From: Poteriospumella lacustris
Lineage: Eukaryota; Sar; Chrysophyceae; Chromulinales; Dinobryaceae
DNA length: 64,000 bases
Assembly: GCA_008000375.1 (NCBI GenBank)
Contig: SMOI01000001.1
Coordinates: 132,171 to 196,170 of the forward strand
Direction: 5' to 3'
Made by a program: the position numbers and the translations under genes. Below the pieces are notes generated by a model that made no database searches, was not told where the DNA came from, and saw only the letters and a list, made by a program, of their open reading frames with translations. Of this stretch, positions 40,787-52,305 are shown piece after piece; position 1 is the stretch's first letter; the number at the start of each line of letters is the position of its first letter.

Positions 40787-42796
40787 CTAGACATGGGCGG
40801 CCTCCAGATAAGGATCGTTGATGACGGTGTCCAGGACACATGTCGGTTGTTCCAACAGGCGATGCAGCATCGCACGCACTTGCTTCGTCAATGGACCAAT
40901 CGGAACCTGCGCACCATTCCCTTGACTTTGTGCCGCCGGTATATCCAACCGATCAAAATGCAAACCCATTTTCCGCGCCATGTTCCCATGTCCCTTGATC
41001 GGTGTAAACTCCCCCTGGGGGAACAGCTCCAAGACGCCGCAACATTTCGGTTCACCGATCGGCATATGCATCGACGAGGCAATTCCCGCGCCATGCATAC
41101 CAATCATCAATCCGCTCTCACCAATCAAGGACAATTGTTCTTCAAACGACAACTTGCCCAGGTCGGTCGCCACAAACTCAAATTCAGTTTGGAAGGCCGT
41201 GTCGGTATCGATCAACTGTTGCAGGGCACGTACGATCTCCGGCGTATTCAGAAAGTTACGCGACGTACGTTGCGAACCCCACATATTCGAATGTTCATTC
41301 CGAATGATCAAAAGGACCTTGCGCTTCTGGGCCGCCGTAGACGTAGACGTAGACGTAGACACCGCGATAGGACGATTCAAAAACCCATAGTTGTTCCGCA
41401 CATCCAAATTCCAACGTTGATACAACGCACTGGGACCCAGAAACGAACAAGGTAAATCGACAAACCAACTTTCCCAAATGAAAAATCGAGGTGGGATCGG
41501 TTGTACCATCAATTCCTTGACACACAAGGTCTTCTCGCCAAAGTCAATCCCTTTCAAGATCCCACGCAACGTCTTGGCGTAGGTCGTGAAGAAGGCATTG
41601 GGTTGGTCATCGAAATTGTGGCCCAACTTGAAGGAATCAATGTTCAGCATTTCAATTTGATGTTCATAGCGTGCAATGCCTTGCATCCACAACATGATCC
41701 AGATGTTAAACACGTCGTTCAACGTATGCCCCAGATTTCGGATATCGTCGTGACTGTACATCAACAAGGTCCCGTTATACACATAATCACAGCGTGACGA
41801 AGAGACGGAGGGTGAATATAAATGAGGAAAAGGAAATGCATCTTCGACTGCCACGTGGTCTTTGCAATCGGCGGATAAGAAATCATTTTGAAACTTCTTC
41901 GATGGCGTATTTCCCCCACGACTCACTTTTCGTGCTTTGGCGAAATTGATTTGCGCATTTTTTATGGAACAATAGACATCGTTGTTGTCGTTTTTGTAGC
42001 ACAACATGTCCGAGGACTTGGACGCACTGCATCGTAAACCTTCCATGCGATTTTTCTGCCAGGTGCGGATATGAATATCGCCCCACGAATCATCACACGA
42101 CGGATTCTTCCCTTCGTTGACACTGTTGCAGTTCAAGGCGTCGAATTTCTCCTTTTGTTCTTTGGTTTTAAGATTTCCCCAGGATTTTCCCACAATTACT
42201 TTCCCGCCATTGGGACTTATCGCCCATTTACACCATGTGAGATCTTCTTCGGGTAGACGAGGTTTGGCGAGGGCGTCAACGACGCTCGCTGGACATGTGA
42301 TGAGGTCTCTTTGCACGATCTTCGTTCGCTGGGTCGGCTTTTCAAAGTGTTCGTTGTAGGGCAAATGAACGAACTCCTCCCAGGACATGGGCGTCGCTAA
42401 GAGTCGTCCAACGTTTCCATGAGCTGCGAGAGACGACTCTAAGGAATTAGCCTTCGGCGAGACGGCAGCGACATGAGCAACTGACGATGAAGGCGCCACC
42501 TGCTGTAACTGAGTTGATTCAGGGCGACTTGGTCGGGATTGGCTCGTCTCTGGCCTCTTCTGCTCGAGACCTGCCTGGTGTGCTGGTTGATTTGTCGCGA
42601 CTTGCTGATTCACCCCCACCGATACGGATGAGGATGCGGATGGAGATGCTACTGAACTTTCCGGTACTGAAGGAGGTAACACAGTGTTCCCATGAAGAAA
42701 CAGGAATTGCACTGTCAGAACCAAAGCAATGACGGAGATGAAGAAGGCATATTTCCAAGTGATTCGTCCAATGCCAGCATCAGATGGTGGAGGCAT
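40787..42796 (-). CDS. GT61-type glycosyltransferase, type II membrane protein
   Basis: Single exon, 669 aa. A signal anchor near residues 13-34 (WKYAFFISVIALVLTVQFLFL) follows a short cytosolic N terminus. Residues 40-120 are a Ser/Pro/Gln-rich stem. The catalytic part has the GT61 (DUF563) pattern: GTLLMYSHDDIRNLGHTLND, a Cys-bearing middle, VLLIIRNEHSNMWGSQRTSR, and the hallmark LIGESGLMIGMHGAGIASSM near residue 580. This family includes plant xylosyl/arabinosyl transferases and animal EOGT, acting in Golgi or ER on glycans or proteins. Donor and acceptor cannot be predicted. A GTAGAC microsatellite at 41333-41360 encodes a Ser-Thr run in the catalytic region, and its purity suggests recent expansion. 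Confidence 0.82.
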   Translation of the reverse strand: MPPPSDAGIGRITWKYAFFISVIALVLTVQFLFLHGNTVLPPSVPESSVASPSASSSVSVGVNQQVATNQPAHQAGLEQKRPETSQSRPSRPESTQLQQVAPSSSVAHVAAVSPKANSLESSLAAHGNVGRLLATPMSWEEFVHLPYNEHFEKPTQRTKIVQRDLITCPASVVDALAKPRLPEEDLTWCKWAISPNGGKVIVGKSWGNLKTKEQKEKFDALNCNSVNEGKNPSCDDSWGDIHIRTWQKNRMEGLRCSASKSSDMLCYKNDNNDVYCSIKNAQINFAKARKVSRGGNTPSKKFQNDFLSADCKDHVAVEDAFPFPHLYSPSVSSSRCDYVYNGTLLMYSHDDIRNLGHTLNDVFNIWIMLWMQGIARYEHQIEMLNIDSFKLGHNFDDQPNAFFTTYAKTLRGILKGIDFGEKTLCVKELMVQPIPPRFFIWESWFVDLPCSFLGPSALYQRWNLDVRNNYGFLNRPIAVSTSTSTSTAAQKRKVLLIIRNEHSNMWGSQRTSRNFLNTPEIVRALQQLIDTDTAFQTEFEFVATDLGKLSFEEQLSLIGESGLMIGMHGAGIASSMHMPIGEPKCCGVLELFPQGEFTPIKGHGNMARKMGLHFDRLDIPAAQSQGNGAQVPIGPLTKQVRAMLHRLLEQPTCVLDTVINDPYLEAAHV

Positions 42797-43268
42797 CTTT
42801 GATCACACGCACAACGTCGACTACGTTTGCTCTCCGGCAGAAAAATGGGAAACACTCTTCAAATGAGCAATTGCACGTTGAAAAATTCTTGAGAATCGGT
42901 CTTGGCGGTCTTGATTATTGAGTGCGTGAGACGGATGGATCGTTTGAACGCAGATGATGATGATGATGTGCATGAAATTTGTAACGCCTTTTTCCTCTGC
43001 CACGTGACGAGCCGACGAGCCGACTGCCAATGGGAATGGAGAAGATTCCAAACTGTTTTCGTGCGATTCTCACAAGGTGTTCTTAATCTCTGCAAAGTGA
43101 GAAGAGGAATTCAGTTTCTTATTGTTTGTAAATGGGAGTCATATTTGCCACCCCTTTCTTTAAGTTTCGACCATAGACATCGCACCGTCCACTCCAACCC
43201 CCAACTGTCAAAGAAAATTTGGCCCCAGTCTTTTTTTTTTTTTTTATTGGGAATCTTGATTATTGATT
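42797..43268. other. Divergent intergenic region with a poly-T tract
   Basis: Between the GT61 gene (-) and the multipass membrane gene (+). A run of 15 T at 43231-43245 lies 24 bp upstream of the latter's ATG, a position typical of nucleosome-depleting dA/dT tracts or of a polypyrimidine acceptor. No gene. Confidence 0.6.
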
Positions 43269-45128
43269 ATGGAACCCAAAGTGAAAGAAGAGTCTCCTCA
43301 GGAGAAATCTAAGAGATTGCAGGAGAACCTTCTCAAAAAGAAGAAAGCCAATGAAGTAAAATCCGGACGAAGTTCACAAGACAAATCGCCTTCGTCTGGA
43401 GAGTACTTGAACGATTTAAAATTGAGGAAAGAATCAATCGCGACTGAAGACTTTACCAATGTCAATGTTAAGGCAGAACCTATCAACATTCGCGATCATC
43501 TTACGACAGAAGGCCTACCGTTGGGCGGCCAAGGCGGTTTCTTTGGCGGCTTCCAGCGCATGACAGGTTCGTGGGAGGACCCAACCGTCAATACGATTTG
43601 GATACCATCTGTGGCGGTAGCTTCGCTAATTGGAGCCTCACTCATTGCACGCTTATTCTTTCGAAAGCAATCCAGTGCAACCGACGAACATCGACATCAT
43701 CGACATCACAAACGAGGCAAGGGTAAACCTCGACAACAAGAATCACCCTCCTCGAATGTAGACATGGGAGAATTGAAGCGACAAGTTGATGAAATAAGAA
43801 ATCGCATCGACAGGGTGCAATCACACAAAGACTTCAATGGCTTTGTGAAGATCGTCAATGGGCTCTTAACCACAGCACAATGGACCGCCGACGAAGAGCA
43901 TCTGCATTTTCTCAGTGATCAACTCGCGTATTTGCTTAATGATATCGATCAAGTTCGACAAGAAATGGATGATAGCTATCATTCGATCGTAACGCAGTGG
44001 ATGTGTTCGTTATTGGACGCAAAACGGTGTCTAACGACGGCATCGTTGTTGGACCATTTCGAGGAAAAACTGTTTTTGTTGGCCGAAAAAGTCGAGTCGT
44101 GCAAGTTAGACCTGGCCTTGAAAAGGTTGGAGAGAGAAGCGCCTTTATCCATTACTACGACTTCGTCGGGTAGCATGGATATGCAGGTCGTTTCTGATAC
44201 GGCTGGTCATCAGTCACCTGCCGTATTGGCGCTCATGATGACGCAGGAGCTACGACACCATCATCAGGGCGAATCCATGCGTCGTAGACGGGATGATGCC
44301 GTTCGAGACATCGATCGAAAGTTAGCCCAGTGTCGCAATCGACAACAGAAGATGAAAGAAGAATCCGAACGTGTGCAAAAGTGGACAAGTCGCCGCAAGT
44401 TGTTGTTGGACATGATCAATCGTGGCGTCTTCTCGTTCGGCTTTGTGACGGCGGTGGTTGTCTTCTGGTCACTGCAATCATCCTGTCAATGGAAAGGGAA
44501 TTGGAAAGAGTATACCCAGTGCACATTGCTGGGTACATTGCAGACGACGTGTCGTTACGTCAGCCCGTCAGCGGGGACATCCAAACTACCGGCGACGTTG
44601 TCACCGCTGTGGACGCTGCTGTTGAATCCGATAGGCTTTTCTGAGACGTTGTATCGAAATCCGTGGGAAACTGTTTATTCTACGGCAGTTTCTGCACCGA
44701 TGGATGTACTCACCGGTGCAACGTCAGTCCTCAGTTTGTTTGTTGGCTCGTGGAATCAGACAGTGTTGCCGTTGGAGTATGTCTACTGCGGGGGTTACTT
44801 CCTTGCCCGTTGTACCCCAGCCTATTTGGTGCAGATCCTCTTCGGCGTCGTTTATTTGTCGTCGATTGGCTCTTTCCTCTCGTGGTTGCTTCTCGTCGTC
44901 TTCTTTTCCGACGTCGCGATGCAATTGATCCATGAGCCACTGTGGCCACTGGTCGTGTTGTCCGTTGTTCATTTGGTGTTTTATGCGATCAGTCAGGTGA
45001 CTGTCAAGATTGACATCAACCGTAGCTTGCTGTCCTTTTATAGTTTGTACATAGTTACCATTACACTCTGTCCCTTGTTGTGGACTTGTCGTGAGCATAT
45101 TGTCGCTTGGAGTCGTGAATATCTGTAA
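43269..45128 (+). CDS. Multipass membrane protein with central coiled coil, unknown
   Basis: Single exon, 619 aa from ATG 43269. The Lys/Glu-rich N terminus (EKSKRLQENLLKKKKANEVK) is followed by a membrane segment near residues 110-131 (IPSVAVASLIGASLIARLFF). A long soluble part has a His/Arg cluster (HRHHRHHKRGKGK) and heptads (ELKRQVDEIRNRIDRVQ). About five further hydrophobic helices follow: FSFGFVTAVVVFWSL, LVQILFGVVYLSSIGSF, LSWLLLVVFFSDVAM, PLVVLSVVHLVFYAIS and LYIVTITLCPLLW. No transporter or enzyme signature was recognised. Its stop lies only 30 bp from the stop of the convergent ARM-repeat gene. Confidence 0.75.
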   Translation: MEPKVKEESPQEKSKRLQENLLKKKKANEVKSGRSSQDKSPSSGEYLNDLKLRKESIATEDFTNVNVKAEPINIRDHLTTEGLPLGGQGGFFGGFQRMTGSWEDPTVNTIWIPSVAVASLIGASLIARLFFRKQSSATDEHRHHRHHKRGKGKPRQQESPSSNVDMGELKRQVDEIRNRIDRVQSHKDFNGFVKIVNGLLTTAQWTADEEHLHFLSDQLAYLLNDIDQVRQEMDDSYHSIVTQWMCSLLDAKRCLTTASLLDHFEEKLFLLAEKVESCKLDLALKRLEREAPLSITTTSSGSMDMQVVSDTAGHQSPAVLALMMTQELRHHHQGESMRRRRDDAVRDIDRKLAQCRNRQQKMKEESERVQKWTSRRKLLLDMINRGVFSFGFVTAVVVFWSLQSSCQWKGNWKEYTQCTLLGTLQTTCRYVSPSAGTSKLPATLSPLWTLLLNPIGFSETLYRNPWETVYSTAVSAPMDVLTGATSVLSLFVGSWNQTVLPLEYVYCGGYFLARCTPAYLVQILFGVVYLSSIGSFLSWLLLVVFFSDVAMQLIHEPLWPLVVLSVVHLVFYAISQVTVKIDINRSLLSFYSLYIVTITLCPLLWTCREHIVAWSREYL

Positions 45129-45158
45129 CGAGACAAAGTGGGGGGGGGAGCTCATGCG

Positions 45159-45263
45159 TTAGAAGGGCAGCGAAATGATGCCAAGTCTGGGTGGCAGGCC
45201 CGGGAACATCAAGTCCATGGTCGCATTGCACATAATTTCTGTAATATACAACGATGAAATAGG

Positions 45264-45312
<49 letters not shown>

Positions 45313-46850
45313 GCAGTCATCGCGTGAAAATGAAAAATAGACATAAACACGTACCAGCGACATTGTTGTCGGCACACCCCGCCGCAATGATTTCTGTGCG
45401 CAACGCTCGAAATTTGGGAGCGGCTTCAGGAAGGGTGGCCAACGAAGACAATATAGCAATAGCTTTGGTGCTGCATTCATTGCGGATCACCACCGCGGCG
45501 TTGCTGCCCGTGCCTCGGAAGTTCGCTATTTGAAACAGCAGGTCCATCGCACCGCGTATTTGCAGCAGATTGAGCGCATTGGCTCTTATTTGGCACAGGG
45601 TGCGCAGCTCATTCAAGGCTGCATCACGTAATTCGACGTCGACTTGATCATGAAAGAATGTCAGCACATTGTCACCCTGCACATTGGTAATCGCTGGTAC
45701 GAATGGGGCTCGTGTACGACCAGCAGGGTCACCCATGAGTGCGAATACTTCAGGAACCAACGACTCTGATCTCGTCACCTGAATATGGAGAAGTCTGAAC
45801 AATGATTGTATGACGTCGCCAGGGATTTTGCTGAAGTAATTCTTGTTGTCGCTGTTCTGCACGAGCTTGCTGAACAATTCCAGACCCTTTAGGATACAGA
45901 AGCGTGAGTGCGCAGTGTCGTGATTGATCATCAACAGGAGAACCTGCAATAGCTCCTCCATAATACGTTCATATAACTCTGACGTGGTAGACGACATAGC
46001 CGGAGTCATGCGGAGCCTCAGAAGAGCACCACCGACAGGATCTGTTGGCAACTCTTCTAAGAAGTAGCTACTGCTCGAGAGCAGCCTCTTAGAACCTGTC
46101 AATTCCAAGCGTCCTCCGATGAAAATAAGGGTTTCTAGGGCTAATTGGGTTGCTTCCATCATCTTGCCAATCAACATCGAAGCCTCCACGATGGAAACCA
46201 AGTGCCGCATGATAAATGTGTGATACGCCAAGAACGTTTCGTTCATTGTCTATTCATGCACAAGCTCATGCAATGAAAAGGATAGTGCGAATCGCATCGC
46301 AAGTAGCTTACCTCAATACTCAGATTACGCAACACACCAAGTAAACTCAAGAGCAGCGCATTATCGTCCAAGAACTTCGCAAGAAACTGTTCGAGAACGA
46401 GGATATGAAGAATGAAATTTGACGATGAGAAACAGTGCAACGAATTACCTTCAGCTCATCATTCTTTGCCCCCGACAGTTTTTGCCAGGGCACATGTTTG
46501 CAGCTGATTGTGTCCAACAGTTCGTCGACAATCATATCAACGGAGTCGACATCCTTATCAGAAAAGACGAGATTTCCCACTGGATTCAAGACATCCAAAA
46601 GATCCGATAAAGCTGTTAGTAAAGTGGGATACTGCTCAATCAGAATACTATTTCCGTCTGCAACGACATCAGACGTCTTCTGGAGAAGATAATTCAAGCT
46701 CTTCACAACATCAATCGCTGAGGACGAGTATAAATTCTGAATCGCTGTCTCGATATTCGGAACACCCGAAGGGGCAACAGCTGCGGTCAAACCCGCTGCA
46801 GCTGCTCCACCAGCAGGGAAATTTCCAGGAGCTCGTGTTGCACTCGACAT
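45159..46850 (-). CDS. ARM-repeat protein, possibly ARID2/RSC9/LFR-type SWI/SNF subunit
   Basis: Four exons, 46850-46449, 46386-46312, 46249-45355 and 45238-45159, 483 aa (introns 62, 62 and 116 bp). The N terminus is Ala/Gly-rich (APGNFPAGGAAAAGLTAAV). From residue 40 onward the chain is alpha-solenoid. LLLSLLGVLRNLSIE followed by NETFLAYHTFIMRHLV resembles the 'RNLS...N...A....... LL' unit of ARID2/BAF200, yeast Rsc9 and plant LFR, and DVELRDAALNELRTLCQIRA fits the same repeat. It lacks an ARID DNA-binding domain, as does LFR. A chromatin-remodelling role is an inference from these repeats; any other ARM protein is possible. An AATC microsatellite sits in the last intron. Confidence 0.65.
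45264..45312. repeat. (AATC)12 tetranucleotide microsatellite in an intron
   Basis: Forty-nine bases of uninterrupted AATC repeat inside the last intron (45239-45354) of the ARM-repeat gene. The intron is about twice as long as the other two, and the repeat accounts for most of the excess. Confidence 0.95.
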
Positions 46851-47139
46851 TGGTCCTTGGAATATGAATTTTTGATTGAAATGACCTTTTCATTCGTCCA
46901 GCGGCAGCCTGCCCCAACCCCAAAGACCGCGACGACGTGATGACGATGATGTCGTCGTCGTCGTCGTCATCGTCGTGAGCAAGGGTGTAAAGCGCCGTCC
47001 CTTCGCTGGAAAAGGTCGCATGAATTCCTTGTTTCACATCCTTTTCTTTGCCATTTCATAACGAAGTCGTCATTCAAGTGACAAAAGGACATGGTTCGGT
47101 ATTCACAATCAAATTGTTGTAAGTTTGATCCAATTGACC

Positions 47140-48942
47140 ATGTGGAAATTTCTGCTATCGCCTATCGTGTTTGCCGTCTCCACAATTTCTGTGGTCTTCT
47201 CGGTCAAATGGATTCAAATGGAGCCTGATGTAGTGAATTTTGGGTCACCAGTATGGGAAGTTCAAAGAATCGTCAAAGAAACTGAGCCGATTCACGCAGT
47301 ATTTGTACTTCGCCATGAGCCTAAAGCCATCGAAGCATTCGCGAACGAACTGTCGCAAATTTCCCTTCCTAACGACCCTCGATATGGAAAATGGATGTCA
47401 AAGTTGGAAGTAATTGAAAAACTGGCACCCTCCGATCAGAACGTTCAGATCGTGAAAAACTACCTGAACTCCGAAGGTACATTGCCCGAACAACTGACCA
47501 AATTGTGCATCTGACTAGAGTATTCCCATCATTTAGGGGTAGACGACCATTCGATGGAAGTCTCTGAATTGAAAGACAAAATTCATGTGACATTGTCTGC
47601 TCGACAGGCTTCCGTCCTACTTAATACTGAGCTCCACCTCTTCTCATGGAAGTATGATGACACCCACAGGTTGGCTAGAGTCACTCGTCCATATTTCCTT
47701 CCTGAAGAGGTAGCAGCAGTCACCGAGGTAGTTGATGGAATACTACGATTCCCTTCATTTGTTCGAACAAAGAGAGAGGATGGTTTCACTCCATCTATAA
47801 GAAGGGAAAGGTCTTCAGAGGATCCGTTCAGCTGCCAAGACCAGTGCCAAGGGTTTACTACCCCTCATGTTTTGCAAAAAGCCTACAATTTCAAGCCTCT
47901 CAGTCAATCGTCGCAAAACAATTCTATGGCAGTGGCTGAGTTTCAACTTCAGTACTACGATAACAAGGATCTGCAAGAGTTCAGTAGCACCTGCTCCACA
48001 AATGCAACAGTTGATGTGACTATTGGTGGAAATATAGATGCAATATGTCTTGTCACTGGTTGTGTTGAGGCTCTTCTGGATATTGAATATATCAAAGCCG
48101 TCGCTGCCCCTATTCCTCTCACTGTTATATACTCCTTCAAGTACTCTTTGTTGGACTGGATAGATGGTGTCCTGGCCATGGATGATCCACCGCTGATTCA
48201 CTCTCTTTCGTATGGAAACGACGAGGTTCAGCAGACATCAGAGTCTTACATGTTTGCCGTCAATCAGCAGTTCATGAAAGCCGCTGCAAGAGGATTAACA
48301 ATAGTGGTTGCTTCTGGCGACCAAGGTGTATGGGGAAGAACTGGCTACGACGATCGTTTTGGCCAATTTCATCCGGATTTTCCAGCCAGCTCGCCATACG
48401 TCACATCTGTTGGGGGTACAAATTTCGTTGAGAAGAGTAAAATTGGGGAGGAATCTTCTTGGAGCTGTGGTGGTGGAGGATTCTCAAACACCTTCGATCG
48501 GCCTGCATGGCAGAATGAGTCTGTTTCAAATTATTTGACCGTAGCGAAAAGAAGTGGCTCACTGCCGAAGTCATCGATGTTTAATGAATCAGGTCGAGCG
48601 TATCCAGATGTTTCGGCCTTAGGTGGACAGTTGAACCCGTATTGCGTGTCTGCGTTTGGAGGAAAATTCAAAGGAGTCGCGGGAACGTCAGCATCTGCAC
48701 CTGTCGTGGCGGGCATATTCGCCAGGCTGAATAACAGAAGACTCAAAGATGGAAAGCCGCCTGTTGGATTTGTTAATCCTTTGTTGTATAGCAAAGAATT
48801 GAAAGAGTGTTTTCAAGACGTACGAGATGGATCGCGCAATAATTGCAAGCCCGATGCAGAAGGATTTTCTGCTTTGGAGGGATGGGATCCTGCGACGGGC
48901 TTGGGATCTTTAAATGTTGGCTGCCTGGAGAGCAAAGTTTGA
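47140..48942 (+). CDS. Sedolisin-family (S53) tripeptidyl peptidase, TPP1-like
   Basis: Two exons, 47140-47476 and 47537-48942 (60-bp intron, phase 1), 580 aa, close to TPP1. A signal peptide (MWKFLLSPIVFAVSTISVVF) leads into an activation prodomain (HAVFVLRHEPKAIEAFANEL, YGKWMSKLEVIEKL) ending near residue 190. The catalytic domain shows all S53 residues: Glu289 and Asp293 in CVEALLDIEY, Asp373 in IVVASGDQG, and Ser496 in AGTSASAPVVAG; their spacing agrees with human TPP1. A C-terminal WDPATGLGSLN matches the Ca2+-site region. It would be a pepstatin-insensitive acid peptidase of lysosomes or phagosomes, or secreted. Numbering is from hand-spliced exons. Divergent from the ARM-repeat gene. 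Confidence 0.93.
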
Positions 48943-49448
48943 AATCTGACACAAGAACCTAATCGTTTATCTGGTGCGTTACACATTTTGTAATCCATGA
49001 ACACATCACCTGGCCATATCGACTTTCCAGTTCAGTCCACCGTGTATCTGCGTAGAAGCAATTTGCAATACAACGAAATTTACTTTAAAAGAGTCGGCGC
49101 TTTGGCAACCATTACAAAAGCGATTGCAGTCGCACCTTAAGGGGTAAATGGCCGTTGAAGTCAAAGAAGAGCGAAGAAAGGCGACGGCACAACAAAAAAT
49201 CTACTGTGGAGTGAGGTAGACGCATTGACAGCACGATGTCCATGTTGGAAGCATATCGACGAGTGAGCCCGACAATGGTCATCAGAGAGTAACGAAAGGA
49301 GTAGCAATCACCGTCAAAGAAAACTTGACCGGCAATATTCACCATCAACGATGAGATAGGCCGATGAGCGAGAGAGAGAACAACACTTTAGGAATACTTG
49401 CAAATAAAAAACAATCACCAGCCCAAGAAACAGAGCAGCTGTGCAGAG
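48943..49448. other. Convergent intergenic region
   Basis: Between the sedolisin gene (+) and the six-exon coiled-coil gene (-). A 78-codon minus-strand frame at 49112-49348 has no recognisable content and is treated as non-coding. Confidence 0.5.
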
Positions 49449-52305
49449 TTACACGCGGCTTATCAGCAGCTGCCGAAGACGCTGTTTCTCTCGTTGCAAC
49501 TCAGCTAGACGCTCGTCGACTTCGGTGATAGACATCAACATCACATCACCAGATTGAGTTGGTGACCGTGCGGCAGACGGAGACGGTGAGCGAGAGTGAG
49601 ATGACGAGGAAGTTGACGCAGAACGAGCAGTGCTGATGCCCATCACTCGATGGCGCAGAGGAGATCCAATGGGAACACGGACGGGCATTGCCACATCTTC
49701 CAACGACGCGTAAAGTGACGAAATGGCAGCGTCGAAGTCGACGGTGGGACGTTTCAGCCCAACCTTCGTCGCGCGTCGAGGTGAATTGCGGCGGCTACTG
49801 GCGTAAGCAGCCGTAGGTGCAGCCTCTTCGGTTGTCGGTGCATTCTCAAATTCGCTGACGTGCATCTTTTGCTGTGGCGGTGCTACCGGTGGGGGAGATA
49901 TTCCCTCGGTATCTTCCGTCTCGTCAACGCTATTCGTACGACTATTTGGACGCTCTCGTGAAGCTGACACTGGTCGACGATGGTCACGGTTCGCACGACG
50001 ATCGTGGCGATGTCTCGGTGGCTCCTCTTGGTACTGGTCTACTTGCAACCCGTAACTCGAAAACGCATCTTTGAGTAGCTCGATACGATGCTGCATAGCC
50101 TGATGCTCATCCCCATTCGCTCGTAATTGTGTTTCAACCGATTTCACACGAGAAACAAGACTGGGAGTATGCGAGGTCTGCTGGTCGTTGAGGAGGACAT
50201 TCCACAGTTCGGTCAACCCCTGGGCAATCTCACGTACATTTGTATATCGGGTGTCTATTTGGCACGACCAGACGGCTCCATTAAGGAAAAGAAAACACAG
50301 GAAAACAGCGACACAACAAGAGAAGACGCACCTGAAACATCGACTTGATCCATCAGGTAGCCGATACGCTCGCGATCCACCAAGCAGGATTCCACACGCG
50401 CCTCTGTGACAACACACGCGTCCTTCCTTTGAGAAACGATGAGCGGAAGAGAAAATGGCAGAAAAAAGTGCTTACCAATCGCATCTGTTCGGGATAGAAG
50501 TGTTTCCACCTTCGTCGCTTGTTGGGTATGGACATCCGCCGAGAGTTCGACCAATCGCTGACTTAGATCTTCCATCAACGACGTCATTTCTTGCAAATGT
50601 TCGTGCAGCCGTCGAGGTTGCGGAAGAGACAGAAATTGTTCGACTTCTTTGATGGTCGTGTCCATCCGCTTCAATTCCTTGAAGATGGGGTATATCTTGG
50701 TCGATCCTTGAATGACTGCATCCAATCGAAGTCGTTGTTCTTCCACCACGACCGCTAACAATTCCATTTTCTCGACCGCAGCAACATGCGACATCTGCTC
50801 CTTGACGGCCGCCAGTTCTTTGCGCATTTGGCTGTGCTCCGAGTGGATAGTTTTGTATTCTTTGATCATCGCGTTCTACAGCAATACAGCAGAAACAGTG
50901 AGCGGCGATTGGACCTGTGTTAATCACTACCGTCTACGTACCATTTTATTCCATAGCCCCGACAAAATGCTCTCCAATTTGGAATCTTGGATCCCCGTGC
51001 GACCGGGAAGTACACCGATTGCAGAGGATGAGGACGATGAGGACGACGAGGACGTTGCTCTTCGACTTGCAGAGCTCGCAGTGGGTCGTGATGGAGACGA
51101 TGGTACACGATGGTGTTGGAAGCTGTGGTGGTCTGAATCACTGTGGCTACTGACCCCTCCACTGTGCGTCCCGGCCGAAGGCAAAATCGGTCCCTTTTTG
51201 GACAGAAAATCCGCAGAAAACAAAGAGGGGTCAGAGGCGCTGTATCAACGAAGCACGCCAGACCAAACCAGACCACCAAGTAAGAAAAAACAGTGAAAGA
51301 ACCCAGAGATCATCGTCGTCTATCGCGTACCTTAGTCGCAGGGAGGTGATGAGGCGTTCATGCTCCGCCAAGACGTCTTCGATCTTTGTTGTGACAGCCG
51401 AAAGCGTTTGGCTTTCGACTTTGGAAGCCAACAGCTTCTCTGCATCCGATCTTGAAATCTACAAGGTCGTGTCACAAGCAATGAGGATAAGTGTCAACGA
51501 CTTGGTCATTGCTCGCCGCTGGGATGAGCAACCAACGTACCTTTTGATTTAGCATTGAGGTGATTTCTTCGCGGTTGTACATTTCCTCGTGGACTCTTCT
51601 GAATAAACCTTCCAATTGAACTTTGACGATGGAGAGATCAACCACCGTGTTTTTCGCGGCCAATCCACGCTTTGTTTCTTCCACTTGGTCCTGCAAGTTC
51701 TCCATTTCACTGCGAACTTCCGCGATATCCAGTTTGAGTTTCGACATATCCTGTGGTGCATCTACTACTTTACTGGTTGATTCTCGTAATGCCTGAAGAT
51801 CGGAACGGTCCGCTTTACGTTGAAGAGAATTTTGAAGGCTTTGGATGGTAACTCGCCGTTCGCACTCAGACCTCAATTGTGCCACCTGCAATTTCAGTTC
51901 CTCCACTTCTTGGACGTGGGATGAAGAAGAAGGTGATGTTGCTCCGGCTTGCTTCGATCGATATGAAGCCAAATGTTTATCGTGATTGGCTCGTAAGGTA
52001 ACCATGTTTTCAACGTCCGCCCATGTCGGTCGTTGGCTCAGTTCTTCTCTCATCTTGTTTACTTGAGCAGAAAGGTTAACAATCTGCTGAGATTGCTCAT
52101 GCTGCTTTTCAATACAAAGCTTGAACGTCTTACGTATAACTTGCTGCATGTTGCGCCATTCTCCTTGGCCAAGAGCCAAATCGTGCAACTCGGCGGCCAG
52201 CATTGTTCGTGAACGAACTTTCAATAACTTTGCGCCAGGACTTGCTTCGATGTAAGGGTCACCTTTTGACACCGTTCCAATTTCTTTTCCTTGTAAATTC
52301 ACCAT
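49449..52305 (-). CDS. Coiled-coil protein, six exons, unknown
   Basis: Exons 52305-51541, 51458-51331, 51239-50942, 50875-50476, 50403-50332 and 50254-49449; all junctions are GT-AG and keep frame, giving 822 aa. Start at ATG 52305 (an upstream TTG is not used). Long heptad stretches dominate: QQIVNLSAQVNKMREELSQR, EELKLQVAQLRSECERRVTI, LQNSLQRKADRSDLQAL. A recurring pattern ends in K followed by a short aliphatic/Thr turn (MLNQK, KLLASKVE, VTTKIE). Exon 3 is a poly-Ser linker. The C terminus is Pro/Ser/Arg-rich with a final coil (VDERLAELQREKQRLRQLL). No motor, kinase or membrane element. Cytoskeletal, basal-body or vesicle-tethering roles are all possible; none is shown. Confidence 0.75.

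Noticed and set aside
49112-49348. 78-codon minus-strand frame
   Set aside because: No recognisable content, between two convergent genes.
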